Shown here piece by piece: positions 44,067 to 55,792 of a DNA stretch of 64,000 nt (its first letter is position 1; each line of letters begins with the position of its first letter). The notes beneath the pieces are model-generated. The model was not told the DNA's origin, searched no databases, and saw only the letters and a list, made by a program, of their open reading frames with translations. The stretch lies in contig NZ_JAFEUU010000007.1 of the NCBI RefSeq assembly GCF_017355885.1, positions 62,001 to 126,000 of the forward strand, given 5' to 3'. A program made the translations under genes and the position numbers. Source of the DNA: Sabulicella rubraurantiaca (GTDB lineage: Bacteria > Pseudomonadota > Alphaproteobacteria > Acetobacterales > Acetobacteraceae).

Positions 44067-46327
44067 GCGGCGTCCCGGAGGTAGGCTTCGAGCAGCGCGG
44101 CCGCCTCGTCCTTCCCGGCCTCGCGCAGGGCCGCCAGGACGGGGGCGGCGCGCATGCGATCGCGGGGGCCAACCAGCCCGGCCAGGGCCATCACCCCAGC
44201 CTCGCCCGCGCCAGGCATGGCGAGGCGCTCCAGCCGCAGCACCACGTCGCTGGGTGCGAGGCGGCAGGCCTGCTCCATCAGCGGGGCGGCAGCCGGATGT
44301 CCTTCGGCGGCGAGGCGGCGTGCCAGGGCAGCGAAGGGCGCAGCGCCATTCGCGGCCACGAGGTCGCCGGGCGGGGCCGGGTAGCGCGGCGCCACCATGA
44401 TCTCCATCGCGACGGAGAGAGCCTCGCGCAGCGCGGGCAGTTCCGCCTGCCGCCAGGCGCGGGCGATGCGTGCATGGCTGCGCCAGGCTTGGTGCCGGGT
44501 CATGCCGCGCAGCATGCCTCCCGCCGCAGCGCGGTAGTGATAGAGCGCCTCGGGGAGGCAGAGGATCTCCTCGCCGCGCAGCGCGGCGCGAAGCAGGAAC
44601 TCCCAATCCTCGAAGGCTGCGCGCTCGGTGGTGAATCCGCCCAGAGAGTCGAACAGATCGCGGCGGACGAGGAAGCCCGCATCGCCGAAGCAGTTCTGCA
44701 GGAAGCCGAGTTCGGCCGGCCCGCCGAGGGGGATCCAGTCATTCGGCTCGGCGGGGTGGTGGGCGGGGCCGCGCCCTTCGCCGGAGAAGACGTGGATCTG
44801 GCAGGTGAGGATGCCTGCCCCCGAGGCCTGGGCGGCGCGCACGTAGTGCTCCACCATCCACGGATAGGCGATGTTGTCGTCATCCATGAACAGCACGTAG
44901 CGGCCCGTCGCATGGGCGACTCCGGTGTTGCGCGCGGCCCCGAGGTAGCGGTTCGCCTCGTGCCGGACGAGGCGCCAGCCGCGCGCGGCGAGGCGCGGCT
45001 CGATCGCGCGGAGGAAGCGCTGGGCGGCCGGGTCCGGGCTGCAATCGTCCACGACCACGACCTCGAGATTCGGCCAGGTCTGGGCTTCCAGGCTCGCCAG
45101 CGCCTCGGCCAGCAGCACCGGGCGATTGTAGGTGCAGAGCACGACGGAAACGAGCGGCGCGTCGGCAGGCGGCGCGGGCAGGGGAGCGAGGGCGGCGGCC
45201 TCGTGCTGCATGGCGCGCCACGCCTCGCGCGTCTCGGCGAAAGACAGGGCGGGGCGCACCGGAGCGGCGCCGCTTTCGAGCAAGGCGGCGAGGCGCGTGG
45301 CTAGGCCTTCCTCGTCGCGGCGATACAGGGCGAGGGGACGGTCCTCCTCCAGTACCAGTTCCGGGATGCCGCCAACCTCGGGCGCCAGGAAGGGCGTGCC
45401 GGCGGCGAGGCATTCCAGCACCGTGTAGGGCGAGTTCTCCGTTACGGAGGCGATGACGGCGATGCGCCCCGGCTCGGTCAGGAAGGCGCGCGCCCCCGCC
45501 ACGTCCAGCTCGTTCCGCACCTCCCAGGGGAAGGGCCAGCTTCGCGCGGCACGCGCGATAAAGGAAAGCGCATCCTCGCCGCCCGCTTCACCCACCTTGC
45601 CAAGGAAGGCGACGCGCTCCGGCGCCCGCCCTTCGCGCACGAGGCGCGTGATGGCGGCGCAGAACAGGTCGAGCCCCTTTCGCTCCTCCAGCCGGCCGAA
45701 GAAGACCGGCTCGCGCACGGTGCGGTGCCTCGGGCGGCCGGTCGCAAATTGGGCCGGAAGCAGGTTGGGGTGGACGCGGGTCCGCGCCGGCAACCGCCAG
45801 CCCTCCTTCGCCACCCATTCCACCAGGTAGCGGCTGGGCGAGAAGACAAGGTCGGCGAGTTCGGCCGAGCGGCGCTCCATGAAGGAGATCGCGGCCGCCT
45901 CGGGCGTCGCGGCGAAGTCGTGGCTGTTGCGGCGATGCCAGGCGGTGGGCGAGTGCAGCTGGCAGACCAGCGCGGTCCGGTGCAGCCCCAGCCCGGCGCG
46001 GCGCGCCGCTGCCGCGAAGAAGCCGATGCCGCGCCATTCGTGGTAGTGCACCACGTCGAAGTCGCGCGCCATCAGCCAGTGTGCGGCGGCCAGGGATTGC
46101 CGGGCTTCATCCCCCTCGTGGTGCAGTGATTCGAGACGGATGCCGCGCGCGGCGTAATCCTCGATCCAGGCGGAGAGGGGCTGCGTCTCCGTGAATCCGG
46201 AAGGGTAGAGGATCGTGACTTCGTGCCCCGCCTCGGCAAGTTCCTCGGCGAGGGCGGTGAAGGCGGTGCCGATGCCGCCATTGCGGATCGGCCCGGCGAG
46301 GTCGTGGGTGAGGAGGCAGATCTTCAC
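44063..46327 (-). CDS. Two-domain glycosyltransferase (GT4-GT2 fusion)
   Basis: A 754-residue cytoplasmic enzyme. Residues about 1-375 form a GT-B retaining GT4 domain (KICLLTHDLAGPIRNGGIGTAFTALAEEL; FFGRLEERKGLDLF; SVTENSPYTVLECLAAGTPFLAPEVGGIPEL). Residues about 400-640 form a GT-A family 2 domain (LVSVVLCTYNRPVLLAEAL; VVDDCSPD; VLFMDDDN as the DxD region; AFEDWEFLLRA). A helical tail of about 100 residues has no assignment. One protein may thus add two sugars in succession to a surface glycan. GTG start in a 4-nt overlap with the gene upstream; 4-nt overlap with the ABC gene downstream. Confidence 0.9.
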   Translation of the reverse strand: MKICLLTHDLAGPIRNGGIGTAFTALAEELAEAGHEVTILYPSGFTETQPLSAWIEDYAARGIRLESLHHEGDEARQSLAAAHWLMARDFDVVHYHEWRGIGFFAAAARRAGLGLHRTALVCQLHSPTAWHRRNSHDFAATPEAAAISFMERRSAELADLVFSPSRYLVEWVAKEGWRLPARTRVHPNLLPAQFATGRPRHRTVREPVFFGRLEERKGLDLFCAAITRLVREGRAPERVAFLGKVGEAGGEDALSFIARAARSWPFPWEVRNELDVAGARAFLTEPGRIAVIASVTENSPYTVLECLAAGTPFLAPEVGGIPELVLEEDRPLALYRRDEEGLATRLAALLESGAAPVRPALSFAETREAWRAMQHEAAALAPLPAPPADAPLVSVVLCTYNRPVLLAEALASLEAQTWPNLEVVVVDDCSPDPAAQRFLRAIEPRLAARGWRLVRHEANRYLGAARNTGVAHATGRYVLFMDDDNIAYPWMVEHYVRAAQASGAGILTCQIHVFSGEGRGPAHHPAEPNDWIPLGGPAELGFLQNCFGDAGFLVRRDLFDSLGGFTTERAAFEDWEFLLRAALRGEEILCLPEALYHYRAAAGGMLRGMTRHQAWRSHARIARAWRQAELPALREALSVAMEIMVAPRYPAPPGDLVAANGAAPFAALARRLAAEGHPAAAPLMEQACRLAPSDVVLRLERLAMPGAGEAGVMALAGLVGPRDRMRAAPVLAALREAGKDEAAALLEAYLRDAA

Positions 46328-47235
46328 GCGATGCGCTCCGCGACGATGACGAGGGAGCGCCCATCCCAGATCGGGCGCGCGGACCGCATGGCGAAGCCAC
46401 CGGCGCGGAGGAGGCGGTGGAGCCCGGCCTTGTCGGTGAAGCTCCACCAGGCCTGCCCGCCCAGCCCAGCCTCGCGAGCCTCGGCGAGGCTGAAGCCGTG
46501 CGGGAAGCGGCGATACTGGTCCAGCGTGACGCCGGCCTCGGCCCAGAACTCCGCCATCGCAGCGGATTGCGCGGGGGTCATGCCCGTGGCGTGCCAGAGC
46601 GCGCCCGAGACGTAGCCGGCACGGCGCAGCGCCCCTTCCGCGCGGATGACGGGGGTTTCCAGCACGATATGCCGGGCGCCGGTCGCGGCCAGGGAGCGCA
46701 GCCGCGCCGCCGGGTCCGGCCAGTGGATCAGCTGGCTTCCATCCACCACGAGGTCCGGCCAGCCCGCTATCTCGCGCAGGTCGGGATGGTCATGGGGAGC
46801 ACGCAGCCACCAGGGGCGGGGCGCATCGCAATCCAGGCTGCCGCCTAGGGCGGGTATGTGCGCGGCGCGGCCCTCGGCGAGGATGCGGTCCGCCTGCTCC
46901 ACCAGTTCCAGGCGGCGCGCTTCCTTCATCAGCACCTCGTCCGCCTCGGATGGGACCCAGGGCTGCGCGACATGGGCGCTCCGCGCGCCGGCCTGCCGGC
47001 ACAGCAGCACGCCGCGCGCGACGCGGCGGAGATCGTTCCAGGCGAAGACCACGCTGCGCCGCCAGCACAGGCCAAGCGCGGCGGCGAGCAGTGCATCATC
47101 CTGCACCGGGTCGGGCAGGGCGCGTGGTGGGGAGGGGAGTGCGGGGAAGGGAACGGGTGGGGCCGCCTCCTGCCAGGGAGGGGATGCCAGGTCCTCTTCG
47201 CTTCTGTCCCGCCGGAACAGTCCCTTCAGCCTCAT
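46324..47235 (-). CDS. Unknown protein, possible methyltransferase-like fold
   Basis: A 303-residue cytoplasmic protein that begins MRLKGLFRRDRSEEDL. It has no clear catalytic motif. The VVDGSQLIHWPDPAARLRSLAATGARHIVLETPVI segment and FTDKAGLHRLLRAGGFAM resemble the late strands of SAM-dependent methyltransferases found in glycan clusters, but the glycine-rich SAM loop is not evident. It is first in the operon before the GT4-GT2 fusion and the ABC transporter, so a role in making or capping the same glycan is a reasonable guess. Confidence 0.6.
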   Translation of the reverse strand: MRLKGLFRRDRSEEDLASPPWQEAAPPVPFPALPSPPRALPDPVQDDALLAAALGLCWRRSVVFAWNDLRRVARGVLLCRQAGARSAHVAQPWVPSEADEVLMKEARRLELVEQADRILAEGRAAHIPALGGSLDCDAPRPWWLRAPHDHPDLREIAGWPDLVVDGSQLIHWPDPAARLRSLAATGARHIVLETPVIRAEGALRRAGYVSGALWHATGMTPAQSAAMAEFWAEAGVTLDQYRRFPHGFSLAEAREAGLGGQAWWSFTDKAGLHRLLRAGGFAMRSARPIWDGRSLVIVAERIA

Positions 47236-47275
47236 TCGGCGGCGACCCCCATCAATCACAGGCGGCGGAACCTAG

Positions 47276-49375
<2,100 letters not shown>

Positions 49376-49390
49376 GCCGCGCGGCACGGG

Positions 49391-49412
49391 GTGCCGCCAG
49401 TGCGGGCGGCAC
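49391..49412 (+). terminator. Hairpin downstream of eno
   Basis: A perfect 8-bp stem (GTGCCGCC/GGCGGCAC) with a 6-nt loop begins 16 nt after the eno stop. There is no T run behind it, so it may be a weak or Rho-assisted terminator or an mRNA 3'-end stabiliser. Confidence 0.35.
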
Positions 49413-49537
49413 TCCGGCATGACTACGTGAAATCCGGCGATCGGCGCTGCCGATCGCGCTGGACAGCGCCCGCCTTGCATGAGAATCTGCACTCGCCGCG
49501 CCGGGGGGCTGCGGCATGGGGGTTGGGGGAGATTTTC

Positions 49538-49870
49538 ATGCAGCGGGTGAAGCGGGCGCTGGGCCGTGCCGTGCGGCTTCTGGCTGCGCCGGTTGTGCTG
49601 TCGGCGCTGACTGCATTCTTCCTCTGGCACGCCTCGCACGGGGAACGCGGATTGATCGCGCGTGAGGCACGGGTCATCGAGATCGCCGAGGCGCGCCTTG
49701 AACTGGCCCGCGCGACCGAAGAGCGCGAGGCGGCGGAGCGGCGCGTGAATGCCCTGCGGGGCGACATGATCGACCAGGACCAGCTGGAGGAGCGGGCGCG
49801 GGCGCTGCTGAACCTCACCCAGCGCGACGAGATCGTGATCCCTTACCTGCCGGGACAGCGGGTTTTCTGA
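49538..49870 (+). CDS. ftsB: FtsB/DivIC-like septum formation initiator
   Basis: A 110-residue bitopic membrane protein: short N-terminus, one TM helix (about residues 13-32), then a coiled coil (IEIAEARLELARATEEREAAERRVNALRGD) and a C-terminal EERARALLNLTQRDEIVIPY. This is the DivIC/FtsB pattern of the divisome FtsB-FtsL-FtsQ complex. The ATG at 49538 follows GGGGGAG. The position between eno and pdhA is where alphaproteobacteria often keep this gene. Confidence 0.88.
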   Translation: MQRVKRALGRAVRLLAAPVVLSALTAFFLWHASHGERGLIAREARVIEIAEARLELARATEEREAAERRVNALRGDMIDQDQLEERARALLNLTQRDEIVIPYLPGQRVF

Positions 49871-50013
49871 GCGGCGCAAGGCTCTCAAACAGGCTTAACC
49901 ATAATCGAGTTAAATCTCTTTTTGCGTTGCAAAACCTGGGTTTCGCGCGATGGCGCGCTTGCGGCTCGCTCCTGTCGGCCTTAAGTCGGAAGGACAAGCC
50001 CAGGAGGAAGCGC

Positions 50014-51033
50014 ATGTCCACCGAGCCCGCCACGAAGCGACGCGGCAAGGCCGCGAAGGAGCCGGCGATGGGCCGGGACAAGCTCCTCGCGGCCTATCGA
50101 GACATGCTGCTGATCCGCCGCTTCGAGGAGAAGGCTGGTCAGCTCTACGGCATGGGGCTCATTGGCGGGTTCTGCCACCTCTATATCGGCCAGGAGGCCG
50201 TGGTGGTGGGCATGCAGCTGGCCCTCAAGGAGGGCGACCAGGTTATCACCTCCTATCGCGACCACGGACACATGCTCGCCACGGGCATGGAGGCGCGCGG
50301 CGTGATGGCCGAGCTGACCGGTCGGATCGGTGGCTACTCCAAGGGCAAGGGCGGGAGCATGCACATGTTCTCGCGCGAGAAGGGGTTCTTCGGCGGCCAC
50401 GGCATCGTGGGCGCGCAGGTCGCACTCGGCGCCGGACTGTCCTTTGCCAACATGTACCGGGGCAACGACAACGTTGCCCTGACCTATTTCGGCGAGGGCG
50501 CGTCGAATCAGGGCCAGGTTTATGAGAGCTTCAACCTAGCCGCGCTGCTGAAGCTGCCCTGCATCTTCATCATCGAGAACAACAAGTACGGCATGGGCAC
50601 GAGCGTGGAGCGCGCCTCCGCCTCCAAGGACCTGTCCAGGAACGGCTCGCCCTGGGGCATCCCGGGCGAGCAAGTGGACGGCATGAACGTCCAGACCGTG
50701 CACGAGGCGGCGCAGCGCGCCGTGGCGCATTGCCGCGCCGGCAACGGCCCGTACCTGCTGGAGATGAAGACCTACCGCTATCGCGGCCACTCCATGTCCG
50801 ACCCGGCGAAGTACCGCACCCGCGACGAGGTGCAGCGCATGCGCGAGCAGCACGACTGCCTGGAGATGGCGCGCAACGACCTCCTCGCCATGGGCGTCAC
50901 GGAAGGCGACCTCAAGGCGATCGACGACGAGGTGAAGGCGATCGTGCAGGACAGCGCCGATTTCGCGCAGCAAAGCCCAGAGCCGCCGGAGAGCGAGCTG
51001 TGGACCGACGTGGTGATCGAGGAGGCGCGCTGA
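50014..51033 (+). CDS. pdhA: Pyruvate dehydrogenase E1 component, alpha subunit
   Basis: A 339-residue TPP-dependent subunit. The TPP motif is [31 protein letters not shown], and [32 protein letters not shown] and the phosphorylation-loop-like [20 protein letters not shown] are as in bacterial and mitochondrial E1-alpha. With PdhB it decarboxylates pyruvate and acetylates the lipoyl group. AGGAGGAAG directly upstream gives a strong start. It ends 1 nt before pdhB begins. Confidence 0.97.
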   Translation: MSTEPATKRRGKAAKEPAMGRDKLLAAYRDMLLIRRFEEKAGQLYGMGLIGGFCHLYIGQEAVVVGMQLALKEGDQVITSYRDHGHMLATGMEARGVMAELTGRIGGYSKGKGGSMHMFSREKGFFGGHGIVGAQVALGAGLSFANMYRGNDNVALTYFGEGASNQGQVYESFNLAALLKLPCIFIIENNKYGMGTSVERASASKDLSRNGSPWGIPGEQVDGMNVQTVHEAAQRAVAHCRAGNGPYLLEMKTYRYRGHSMSDPAKYRTRDEVQRMREQHDCLEMARNDLLAMGVTEGDLKAIDDEVKAIVQDSADFAQQSPEPPESELWTDVVIEEAR

Positions 51034-51034
51034 G

Positions 51035-52438
51035 ATGGGTGCTGAGATCCTGATGCCCGCCCTTTCGCCCACCATGACCGAGGGCAAGCTGGCACGCTGG
51101 TTGAAGAAGGAAGGCGAGACGGTGAAGAGCGGCGACGTGATCGCCGAGATCGAGACCGACAAGGCCACCATGGAGGTCGAGGCGGTGGATGAGGGGACCA
51201 TCACCCGCATCCTCGTCCCCGAGGGGACTGAGAACGTCTCGGTCAATTCCGTGATCGCGGAGCTGGACGGCGGTAAGGGCGGCGGCGCGGCCGCGCCTTC
51301 CCCCGCCGCCTCCGGCGACAAGGTGCCCGAGCAGCGCGAGAAGGCGGCGCCCCTGCCGCAGGCGGAGGACCACGAGGCCCGCGCCAAGAAGGACGAGCAT
51401 CCCTTCGCCGCCACGGCCGCCACCCCCTCCGCCAAGCCGGAGCGCGATTGGGGGGCGACGCAGAAGATCACGGTGCGCGAGGCGCTTCGCGATGCTATGG
51501 CAGCCGAGATGCGCCGTGACGCGGACGTGTTTCTGATCGGCGAGGAGGTCGCGCAGTACCAGGGCGCCTACAAGGTGTCGCAGGGCCTGCTGGACGAGTT
51601 CGGTCCGAAGCGCGTGCTCGACATGCCCATCACCGAGCACGGTTTCACCGGCATGGCGGTGGGCGCGGCCTTCACCGGGTTGAAGCCGATTGTCGAGTTC
51701 ATGACCTTCAACTTCTCGATGCAGGCCATCGACCACATCATCAACTCGGCGGCCAAGACGCTCTACATGTCCGGCGGCCAGCTGGGCTGCCCCATTACCT
51801 TTCGCGGGCCGAACGGCGCTGCCTCCCGCGTCGCAGCGCAGCACTCGCAGTGCTACGCCTCCTGGTACGCGCACTGCCCCGGCCTCAAGGTCGTCGCGCC
51901 CTGGAGCGCGGCCGACGCCAAGGGCCTGCTGCGCGCCGCCATCCGCGATCCGAACCCCGTGATCGTGCTGGAGAACGAGATCCTCTACGGCCAGAGCTTC
52001 GAGTGCCCGACCGACGAGGATTTCATCCTCGAAATCGGCAAGGCGAAGATCGAGAGGCCGGGGACCGACGTCACCATCGTCGCCTTCTCCATCATGGTCG
52101 GCATGGCGATGCAGGCGGCGGAGAAGCTGGCCGAGCAGGGCATCAGCGCCGAGGTCATCAACCTCCGCTCGCTCCGCCCGCTCGACACCGAGACCATCGT
52201 GAACAGCGTGCGGAAGACCAACCGCCTCGTCACGGTGGAGGAGGGCTGGCCCTTTGCCGGCATCGGGGCCGAGGTCGCGATGCAGATCATGGAGCACGCC
52301 TTCGACCATCTCGACGCGCCGCCGGTGCGCGTCGCCGGGCTCGACATCCCGATGCCCTACGCCGCCAACCTCGAGAAGCTGGCCCTGCCGCGGCTCGAGC
52401 AGGTGGTGGAAGCTGCCCGCAACGTGACCTACCGCTGA
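51035..52438 (+). CDS. pdhB: Pyruvate dehydrogenase E1 beta subunit with N-terminal lipoyl domain
   Basis: A 467-residue protein. Residues 1-80 form a lipoyl domain (lipoyl-Lys43 in [16 protein letters not shown]), followed by a charged Ala/Pro linker (about 90-140) and the E1-beta catalytic domain ([81 protein letters not shown]). A lipoyl domain on E1-beta is a known alphaproteobacterial feature. It is nearly identical in the first 45 residues to the lipoyl domain of the downstream E2. Confidence 0.97.
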   Translation: MGAEILMPALSPTMTEGKLARWLKKEGETVKSGDVIAEIETDKATMEVEAVDEGTITRILVPEGTENVSVNSVIAELDGGKGGGAAAPSPAASGDKVPEQREKAAPLPQAEDHEARAKKDEHPFAATAATPSAKPERDWGATQKITVREALRDAMAAEMRRDADVFLIGEEVAQYQGAYKVSQGLLDEFGPKRVLDMPITEHGFTGMAVGAAFTGLKPIVEFMTFNFSMQAIDHIINSAAKTLYMSGGQLGCPITFRGPNGAASRVAAQHSQCYASWYAHCPGLKVVAPWSAADAKGLLRAAIRDPNPVIVLENEILYGQSFECPTDEDFILEIGKAKIERPGTDVTIVAFSIMVGMAMQAAEKLAEQGISAEVINLRSLRPLDTETIVNSVRKTNRLVTVEEGWPFAGIGAEVAMQIMEHAFDHLDAPPVRVAGLDIPMPYAANLEKLALPRLEQVVEAARNVTYR

Positions 52439-52450
52439 GGGACGACGCCC

Positions 52451-53809
52451 ATGGCCACGGACATCCTGATGCCCGCGCTGAGCCCCACCATGACGGAGGG
52501 GACGCTGGCGCGCTGGCTGAAGAAGGAAGGCGACACGGTCAAGTCCGGCGACGTGATCGCCGAGATCGAGACCGACAAGGCGACGATGGAGGTCGAGGCG
52601 GTGGACGAAGGCGTCCTCGGCAAGATCCTCGTCCAGGGCGGCACCGAGGGGGTGAAGGTCAACCAGGTGATCGCCGTGCTGGTGGAGCCGGGCGAGGCCG
52701 TGCCGGAAGGCGGCGCAAAGGGCGGGGATGCGGGCAGCAAGCCCTCGCCCAGCGCCTCCCAGGCCCCGGCGCTGGAAGCGGTGAAGGATGCAGGCGGCAA
52801 GGTGGAAGGCGCGGCCGAGCAGCCCGTGGCCCCGCCTATGCCCACCTCCTCCGGTGCTTCCGCGCCGGCGCCCCAGCCGGCTGGGGGTGACCGCGTCTTC
52901 GCCTCGCCGCTCGCGCGGCGCATGGCGCAGCAGGCGGGGCTGGACCTCGGCGGCATCAAGGGCTCCGGCCCGCAGGGGCGCATCGTGAAGGCGGATATCG
53001 AGGCAGCGATGAGCCGCCCCGCCGCGAAGGCCGAGGCCCCCGCCGCGGGGCAGCGCGAGGCTGCCGCGCCAGCGCCGGCCGCGCCGAAGCCCGCACCCGT
53101 CGCCATCACCGCTCCGCACAAGGCGGTGCCCAACTCCTCCATGCGGAAGGTCATCGCCCGCCGCCTGTCGGAGTCGAAATCCACCATCCCGCATTTCTAC
53201 GTGGCGATGGACATCGAGCTGGACGCGCTGCTGAAGCTGCGCGGCGAGCTCAACGCCTCCTCGCCCAAGGAGGGGCCGGGTGCCTTCAAGCTTTCGGTCA
53301 ACGACCTCGTCATCAAGGCCTGCGCTGTGGCGCTGCGCCGCCATCCTTCGGTGAACGCCGCCTGGACGGATGACGCGATCCTGCAATTCGACGACGTGGA
53401 CATCTCCGTCGCGGTGGCGATCCCGGACGGGCTCATCACCCCGATCGTGAAGCAGGCGGACCGCAAGGGGCTTTCCGCCATCTCGAACGAGATGAAGGAC
53501 CTCGCCGCCCGCGCCAAGTCCGGCAAGCTGAAGCCGGAGGAGTTCCAGGGCGGCGGGTTCAGCATCTCCAACATGGGGATGTATGGGGTCAGCCACTTCG
53601 CCGCGATCATCAACCCGCCCCAGGCCGGCATCCTGGCCGTGGGCGCGGGCGAGCAGCGCCCGGTGGTGAAGAACGGCGCGCTGGCCATCGCCACGGTGAT
53701 GACCTGCCAGCTTTCCGTGGATCATCGCGTGATCGACGGCGCCCTGGCCGCGGAGTTCATGCAGACCCTCAAGGGGCTGATCGAGACCCCGCTGAGCCTG
53801 ATGCTGTGA
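52451..53809 (+). CDS. pdhC: Dihydrolipoamide acetyltransferase (PDH E2)
   Basis: A 452-residue E2: one lipoyl domain (Lys43 in [10 protein letters not shown]), a long Ala/Pro linker, the peripheral subunit-binding domain ([34 protein letters not shown], about 152-188), another linker, and the acyltransferase core with [14 protein letters not shown] and the catalytic [14 protein letters not shown]. It transfers acetyl from lipoate to CoA and forms the complex core. It begins 12 nt after pdhB; the GNAT gene begins 1 nt after its stop. Confidence 0.97.
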   Translation: MATDILMPALSPTMTEGTLARWLKKEGDTVKSGDVIAEIETDKATMEVEAVDEGVLGKILVQGGTEGVKVNQVIAVLVEPGEAVPEGGAKGGDAGSKPSPSASQAPALEAVKDAGGKVEGAAEQPVAPPMPTSSGASAPAPQPAGGDRVFASPLARRMAQQAGLDLGGIKGSGPQGRIVKADIEAAMSRPAAKAEAPAAGQREAAAPAPAAPKPAPVAITAPHKAVPNSSMRKVIARRLSESKSTIPHFYVAMDIELDALLKLRGELNASSPKEGPGAFKLSVNDLVIKACAVALRRHPSVNAAWTDDAILQFDDVDISVAVAIPDGLITPIVKQADRKGLSAISNEMKDLAARAKSGKLKPEEFQGGGFSISNMGMYGVSHFAAIINPPQAGILAVGAGEQRPVVKNGALAIATVMTCQLSVDHRVIDGALAAEFMQTLKGLIETPLSLML

Positions 53810-53810
53810 C

Positions 53811-54347
53811 ATGGCGCCCGATCGTCCGAGCGTCAGCGAGGGCGTGAATCGGCCGCTCGACGGCGCGATGTATCGCTGGCGCGCGACAACGGAGGCGGAT
53901 GTTCCGGAGATCCTCCGCCTCGTCCGCGCGCTGGCGGAGTATGAGCGCATCGCGCACGAGTTCACCGCGACGGCGGAGGATTACCGCCGTGCCTTCTTCG
54001 GCCCCGCGCCGGAGGCCGAGGCGATGCTGTGCGAGGCGGATGGGCGGGCCGTCGCGGTCTGCGTCGTGACCCGCACCTTCTCGAGCTTCGCGGGCCGGCC
54101 CGGTCTGTGGATCGAGGATGTCTTCGTGGAGCCGGAGCACCGCCGCCGCGGCATCGCCCGCGCCGCCTTCGCCGAGGTGGCGCGGCGCGCGGTGGCGGAA
54201 GGCTGCGCGCATCTGGAGTGGAACGTGCTGGACTGGAACGCGCCGGCCATCGCCGCCTACGAGGCGATGGGCGCCGCGCCCCGCAACGAGTGGACCGACA
54301 TGCGCGTCAGCGGCCCCGCCCTGGCCCGCCTGGCGCAAGGAGGCTGA
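53811..54347 (+). CDS. GNAT-family N-acetyltransferase inside the pdh operon
   Basis: A 178-residue GNAT protein. The acetyl-CoA-binding loop is VFVEPEHRRRGIARAAF and the family end is WNVLDWNAPAIAAYEAMGA, as in spermidine/diamine acetyltransferase-like members. It lies with 1-nt and 3-nt gaps between pdhC and lpd, so it is surely co-translated with the complex. It would use the acetyl-CoA that the complex makes; target could be a small amine or a protein lysine. The true start may be Met20 (MYRWRATTEADV), since the first 19 residues are not typical. Confidence 0.88.
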   Translation: MAPDRPSVSEGVNRPLDGAMYRWRATTEADVPEILRLVRALAEYERIAHEFTATAEDYRRAFFGPAPEAEAMLCEADGRAVAVCVVTRTFSSFAGRPGLWIEDVFVEPEHRRRGIARAAFAEVARRAVAEGCAHLEWNVLDWNAPAIAAYEAMGAAPRNEWTDMRVSGPALARLAQGG

Positions 54348-54350
54348 GAC

Positions 54351-55745
54351 ATGGCCGAGAGCTTCGACCTGGTGGTGGTGGGCGGCGGCCCGGGCGGCTA
54401 CGTCGCCGCGATCCGAGGCGCTCAACTCAAGATGAAGGTCGCGCTGGTGGAGCGCGAGCACCTGGGCGGCATCTGCCTCAACTGGGGCTGCATCCCGACC
54501 AAGGCGCTGCTTCGCGCCTCGGAGATCAACCACCTCCTGCACACACTCGACGCCTATGGCTTCGCGGCGGATAACGTGCGCTACGACTTCGCCAAGGTCA
54601 TCAAGCGATCCCGCGCCGTGGCGGGGCAGCTCTCCGGCGGGGTGAAGCACCTGCTGAAGAAGAACAAGGTCACGGTGTTCGACGGCTCCGGCAAGCTGGC
54701 CGGGCCGGGCAAGCTGACCGTCACGGCCAAGGACAGCAAGACGACCGAGCTGCAGGCCAAGGACATCATCCTGGCCACCGGCGCCCGCGCCCGCGCTCTG
54801 CCGGGCATGGAGCCGGACGGCAAGCTGATCTGGTCCTATCGCGAGGCGATGGTGCCCGAGGTCATGCCCAAGAAGCTGATCGTCGTCGGTTCAGGGGCCA
54901 TCGGCTCCGAATTCGCGTCCTTCTACCTGAACATGGGCGCCGAGGTGACGCTGATCGAGGTGATGGACCGCATCCTGCCGGTCGAGGATGCGGAGATCAG
55001 CGCCTTTGTCCGCAAGAGCTTCGAGAAGCAGGGAATGAAGGTGCTGACGGAGGCCCGCGTCCAGGGCGTCCGCAAGAGCGGCGGCGGCATCACCGCCGTA
55101 GTCGAGGCGGGCGGCAAGGTGAGCGAGATCGCCGCCGACCGGCTGATCTCCGCCGTCGGCATCGTCGCCAACACGGAGAATCTCGGCCTGGAAGGCACCA
55201 AGGTGAAGCTGGAGCGGGGCAACATCGTCATCGACGAGATGTGCCGCACCGGCGAGACGGGCATCTGGGCGATCGGCGACGTGGCCGGCGCTCCCTGGCT
55301 GGCCCACAAGGCAAGCCATGAGGGCATCATCGCCGTGGAGGCCATTGCCGGGCTGCACCCGCACCCGATGGACGTGCTGAACATTCCGGGCTGCACCTAT
55401 TGCCGCCCCCAGGTCGCCAGCGTCGGCCTGACCGAGGCCCGGGCGAAGGAGAAGGGCCACGAGGTCAAGATCGGCCGCTTCCCCTTCATCGGCAACGGCA
55501 AGGCCATCGCGATGGGCGAGCCGGAGGGCTTCGTGAAGACCGTGTTCGACGCCAAGACCGGCGAGTTACTTGGCGCCCACATGGTCGGGCCCGAGGTGAC
55601 GGAGATGATCCAGGGCTATGGCATCGCCCGCACCCTGGAATCCACGGAGGCCGAGTTGATGCACACGGTCTTCCCGCACCCGACCATCTCCGAGGCCATG
55701 CACGAATCCGTGCTGGATGCTTACGGAAGGGTCATCCACATCTGA
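54351..55745 (+). CDS. lpd: Dihydrolipoyl dehydrogenase (PDH E3)
   Basis: A 464-residue flavoprotein. FAD loop VVVGGGPGGYVAAIRGAQL, redox disulfide in GGICLNWGCIPTKALL, NAD loop VVGSGAIGSEFASFYLNMG, second FAD motif GIWAIGDVAGAPWLAHKASHEG and the active-site His in HTVFPHPTISEAMHES. It reoxidises dihydrolipoamide with NAD+ for PDH and probably other 2-oxoacid complexes. It closes the pdh gene set and is followed after 47 nt by lipA. Confidence 0.97.
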   Translation: MAESFDLVVVGGGPGGYVAAIRGAQLKMKVALVEREHLGGICLNWGCIPTKALLRASEINHLLHTLDAYGFAADNVRYDFAKVIKRSRAVAGQLSGGVKHLLKKNKVTVFDGSGKLAGPGKLTVTAKDSKTTELQAKDIILATGARARALPGMEPDGKLIWSYREAMVPEVMPKKLIVVGSGAIGSEFASFYLNMGAEVTLIEVMDRILPVEDAEISAFVRKSFEKQGMKVLTEARVQGVRKSGGGITAVVEAGGKVSEIAADRLISAVGIVANTENLGLEGTKVKLERGNIVIDEMCRTGETGIWAIGDVAGAPWLAHKASHEGIIAVEAIAGLHPHPMDVLNIPGCTYCRPQVASVGLTEARAKEKGHEVKIGRFPFIGNGKAIAMGEPEGFVKTVFDAKTGELLGAHMVGPEVTEMIQGYGIARTLESTEAELMHTVFPHPTISEAMHESVLDAYGRVIHI

Positions 55746-55792
55746 AAGCCAGGGGTTCGTAAACCGGCCGGGCGCGCTATATCTGCCCGGCC

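Noticed and set aside
50912-53965. 1017-codon open frame on the minus strand across the pdh genes
   Set aside because: It is antisense to pdhA, pdhB and pdhC, whose motifs are unmistakable. Its translation is His/Arg/Gly-rich low-complexity sequence, the usual result of high GC content.
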